From Helicobacteraceae bacterium (GTDB lineage Bacteria; Campylobacterota; Campylobacteria; Campylobacterales; SZUA-545): a stretch of 6,743 nucleotides of DNA. Each line of letters starts with the position of its first letter. Within the stretch, counting starts at the first letter, position 1. Position numbers and translations under genes: made by a program. The notes beneath the pieces were generated by a model, which worked only from the letters and a program-made list of their open reading frames with translations, was not told the origin of the DNA and ran no database searches. This document shows positions 5,028 to 6,743 of the stretch, one piece after another. The DNA lies in contig QKHD01000135.1 of NCBI GenBank assembly GCA_003250175.1, forward strand, positions 1 to 6,743. The letters run 5' to 3'.

Positions 5028-6458
5028 ATGGGGAACTTTGTAAACAACGTAGATGAGTTTTTCAAGTTTTGTGAGAAAAACGAAGTCAAATTCGTAGATT
5101 TCCGTTTTACGGACATTAAAGGTGCATGGCACCACCTGACATACAATCTGAAAGCTGTCAGCACAAGCATTCTGGAAAACGGTATGCCGTTTGATGGTAG
5201 CTCTATTGAAGCATGGCAGCCAATCAACCGATCCGACATGCTGCTCAAGCCTGACGTACCTACAGCGTTTATGGATCCATTCACTGCCGATCCTACCATT
5301 ATCGTAATCTGTGACGTTTTCGACATCTACAAAGGTCAGATGTATGAAAAATGCCCACGAAGTATTGCAAAAAAAGCTCTGAAACACCTGGCTGACTCCG
5401 GTATGGGTGATGTAGCTTACTTCGGTCCAGAAAATGAATTCTTTGTCTTTGACGACGTAAAAATCCAAGACGACATCAACTGCTCTATGTACCGTGTTGA
5501 CAGCGAAGAAGGCGAGTGGAACGATGCCGCTTCTTTCCAAGATGGTTACAACACAGGTCACCGACCTCGAACAAAAGGCGGTTACTTCCCAGTAATGCCT
5601 ATCGACTCTATGGTTGACCTCCGTGCTGAAATGATGCAAGTTCTTGAAGAAGTTGGTCTTGAAGTTACTCTGGGTCACCACGAAGTTGCTCAAGCTCAGG
5701 GCGAAATCGGTATCAAATTCGGTACACTGGTTGAAGCTGCTGACAACGTTCAAAAATACAAATATGTCGTTAAAATGGTTGCACACCTGAACGGCAAAAC
5801 TGCTACCTTCATGCCTAAGCCACTTTACGGTGACAACGGTAACGGTATGCACTGCCACCAATCTATCTGGAAATCCGGTAAGAACCTTTTCTACAAAGAA
5901 GGCAGCTATGCTAACCTGAGCGAAACTGCTCTGAACTACATCGGTGGTATCTTCAAACACGCTCGTGCTATCGCAGCGTTTACCAATGCATCCACCAACT
6001 CCTACAAACGTCTGATCCCAGGATTCGAAGCTCCTTCCATCCTGACCTACTCTTCTCAGAACCGATCCGCTTCCTGCCGTATTCCTTACGGTGCAGGTGA
6101 AGCAGCGACTCGTATCGAGATGCGTTTCCCAGACTCCACATCCAACCCTTACCTGGCCTTCTCCGTTATGCTGCTTGCCGGCCTTGACGGTATCAAAAAC
6201 AAAGAAGTTCCAGTCGGCCCAATGGATGAAGACCTCTTCGAACTGACACTGGACGAAATCCGTGAAAAAGGTATCCCACAACTGCCACACACACTGCGCG
6301 GTTCCCTGGAAGCCCTCGTTCGCGACCACGACTTCCTCCTGCCTGTTATGACAAAAGAGTTCATCAACACATACAAAGACTACAAATTCGAAACTCAAGT
6401 ATGGCCTGACGAAGCTCGACCAACTGCGTTCGAGTTCAAAACAACCTACTCTTGCTAA
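5028..6458 (+). CDS. glnA: Glutamine synthetase, type I
   Basis: This cytoplasmic dodecamer makes glutamine from glutamate, ammonia and ATP, the main entry of nitrogen into metabolism. At 476 residues it fits GS type I (E. coli 469). Seen in order: N-terminal beta-grasp with MPFDGSSIEAW (53-63, the Asp that completes the neighbouring active site); GPENEFFVFD (133-142, metal glutamates); GHHEVAQAQGEI (216-227); NGNGMHCHQS (270-279, His of the metal site); KRLIPGFEAP (327-336, glutamate flap); RSASCRIP (346-353); and RIEMRFPDSTSNPYLA (362-377). At the adenylylation loop the sequence is EDLFEL with Phe404, where E. coli has NLYDL with the modified Tyr397. The enzyme therefore appears not to be controlled by adenylylation, as I recall being reported for H. 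pylori. Codon use is shifted to GCT, GTT, CCA and CTG relative to neighbours, a sign of high expression and not of transfer. It has its own promoter signals and a full Shine-Dalgarno. Confidence 0.98.
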   Translation: MGNFVNNVDEFFKFCEKNEVKFVDFRFTDIKGAWHHLTYNLKAVSTSILENGMPFDGSSIEAWQPINRSDMLLKPDVPTAFMDPFTADPTIIVICDVFDIYKGQMYEKCPRSIAKKALKHLADSGMGDVAYFGPENEFFVFDDVKIQDDINCSMYRVDSEEGEWNDAASFQDGYNTGHRPRTKGGYFPVMPIDSMVDLRAEMMQVLEEVGLEVTLGHHEVAQAQGEIGIKFGTLVEAADNVQKYKYVVKMVAHLNGKTATFMPKPLYGDNGNGMHCHQSIWKSGKNLFYKEGSYANLSETALNYIGGIFKHARAIAAFTNASTNSYKRLIPGFEAPSILTYSSQNRSASCRIPYGAGEAATRIEMRFPDSTSNPYLAFSVMLLAGLDGIKNKEVPVGPMDEDLFELTLDEIREKGIPQLPHTLRGSLEALVRDHDFLLPVMTKEFINTYKDYKFETQVWPDEARPTAFEFKTTYSC

Positions 6459-6463
6459 ACCCC

Positions 6464-6479
6464 TCCCCCTTCGGGGGGA
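6464..6479 (+). terminator. Short GC hairpin with UUCG tetraloop after glnA
   Basis: Five bases after the glnA TAA, TCCCCC and GGGGGA pair perfectly (six base pairs) around TTCG, giving the extra-stable C(UUCG)G tetraloop. No U-tract follows (the next bases are ATCTACCC), so it is not a standard intrinsic terminator. It may slow RNA decay from the 3' end, assist termination, or mark a processed end. Confidence 0.5.
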
Positions 6480-6528
6480 ATCTACCCTGCCAACCCTTCT
6501 CCATTAGAGATACCCTTTAACTCCTTTT

Positions 6529-6537
6529 TGATATAAT
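6529..6537 (+). promoter_or_regulatory. gyrA promoter, extended -10
   Basis: TTTTTGATATAAT ends in a perfect TATAAT (6532-6537) with the TGn extension at 6529-6531, very close to the Campylobacterota sigma-70 consensus. No -35 is recognisable. Transcription should start near 6544, leaving a leader of about 33 bases. The ribosome binding site is GAGG at 6569-6572, four bases before the ATG. Confidence 0.7.
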
Positions 6538-6540
6538 CGT

Positions 6541-6566
6541 TTCAAATTTGTCACGATAATTTTGAA
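6541..6566 (+). repeat. Imperfect inverted repeat in the gyrA leader
   Basis: TTCAAA (6541-6546) and TTTGAA (6561-6566) are complementary around a 14-base centre, with partial extension inward. It covers the predicted transcription start and ends just before the GAGG site. A weak RNA hairpin or an operator is possible; the match is short enough to be chance. Confidence 0.25.
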
Positions 6567-6576
6567 GCGAGGCTTT

Positions 6577-6743
6577 ATGGATTCAATAGATAACAACGAA
6601 GAGATCCAACAGATAGGGATTGACGACACCCTCAAGGACAGCTATCTTGACTACTCCATGAGTGTCATTATCGGCCGTGCCCTTCCAGATGTCCGGGACG
6701 GTTTGAAACCGGTTCACCGACGTATTCTCTACGCCATGAACGA
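6577..6743 (+). CDS. gyrA: DNA gyrase subunit A, N-terminal 55 codons only
   Basis: GyrA carries the DNA breakage-reunion activity of the gyrase A2B2 complex, which introduces negative supercoils using ATP. The visible part starts with a short acidic leader (DSIDNNEEIQQIG) and continues into the conserved opening IDDTLKDSYLDYSMSVIIG followed by RALPDVRDGLKPVHRRILYAM. That pattern is shared with ParC, but the SYLDYSMSVI form and a stand-alone position behind its own promoter favour GyrA, the only one of the two I would expect in this phylum. The window ends before the quinolone-resistance region and the catalytic Tyr, so neither can be judged. The ATG at 6577 follows GAGG with a four-base spacer. 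The gene is cut by the right edge and shows no frame problem in the visible part. Confidence 0.96.
   Translation, partial: MDSIDNNEEIQQIGIDDTLKDSYLDYSMSVIIGRALPDVRDGLKPVHRRILYAMN

Noticed and set aside
4953..6398. A 481-codon open frame on the minus strand, fully antisense to glnA
   Set aside because: It mirrors glnA codon choice: glnA seldom uses TTA, CTA or TCA in the register that would give antisense stops. Its translation is rich in Phe, Val, Cys and Trp with no recognisable motif, while glnA on the other strand is unmistakable.
1..6743. tRNA, rRNA, riboswitch, CRISPR, insertion sequence, integrase or attachment site
   Set aside because: I saw no such structure. Nearly all sequence is accounted for by housekeeping genes, and the longest non-coding gap is about 118 bases (6459-6576).

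Overview
The window is a chromosomal housekeeping stretch from a member of the Campylobacterota (the former Epsilonproteobacteria). This rests on gene content and order. A remote CheZ-type phosphatase, a U32 protein, PurE, a DUF3972-like coiled-coil protein, GlyQ and a NIF3 protein follow one another on the minus strand, with glnA diverging from them. From memory this matches the Campylobacter jejuni block Cj0699c-Cj0705 and partly the H. pylori HP0169/HP0170 pair. By eye the G+C content is near half, which is high for the phylum and argues against Campylobacter or Helicobacter themselves. A free-living, vent or sulfur-oxidising lineage is more likely. I cannot name the genus.

Layout. Bases 4070 down to 1 (minus strand) carry six tightly packed genes that look like one operon: cheZ, a U32-family gene, purE, a DUF3972-like gene, glyQ and nif3. 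The nif3 gene is cut by the window edge. Junctions are 11-24 bp gaps or 4-bp stop/start overlaps. Bases 4071-4172 form a short divergent promoter region. On the plus strand follow a PHP-type histidinol-phosphatase-family gene (4173-4952), glnA for type I glutamine synthetase (5028-6458), a short UUCG hairpin, and the first 55 codons of gyrA (from 6577), which runs off the right edge.

How the genes work together. The minus-strand operon mixes chemotaxis signal termination (CheZ), probable tRNA modification (U32), purine synthesis (PurE), tRNA charging (GlyQ) and two poorly understood proteins. It is best read as a conserved growth-linked gene cluster, not a single pathway. The plus strand holds nitrogen assimilation (GlnA), a probable histidine-biosynthesis step (PHP) and DNA topology (GyrA). 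GlnA has Phe where adenylylated enzymes carry the modified Tyr, so its activity is probably not controlled by adenylylation.

I found no RNA gene, mobile element, CRISPR array, prophage or defence system, and nothing that looks like a new multi-gene system. The points most worth following are the CheY-binding-like peptides at both ends of CheZ, the uncharacterised HTH/coiled-coil protein fixed beside purE and glyQ, and the regulatory sequence ahead of glnA.
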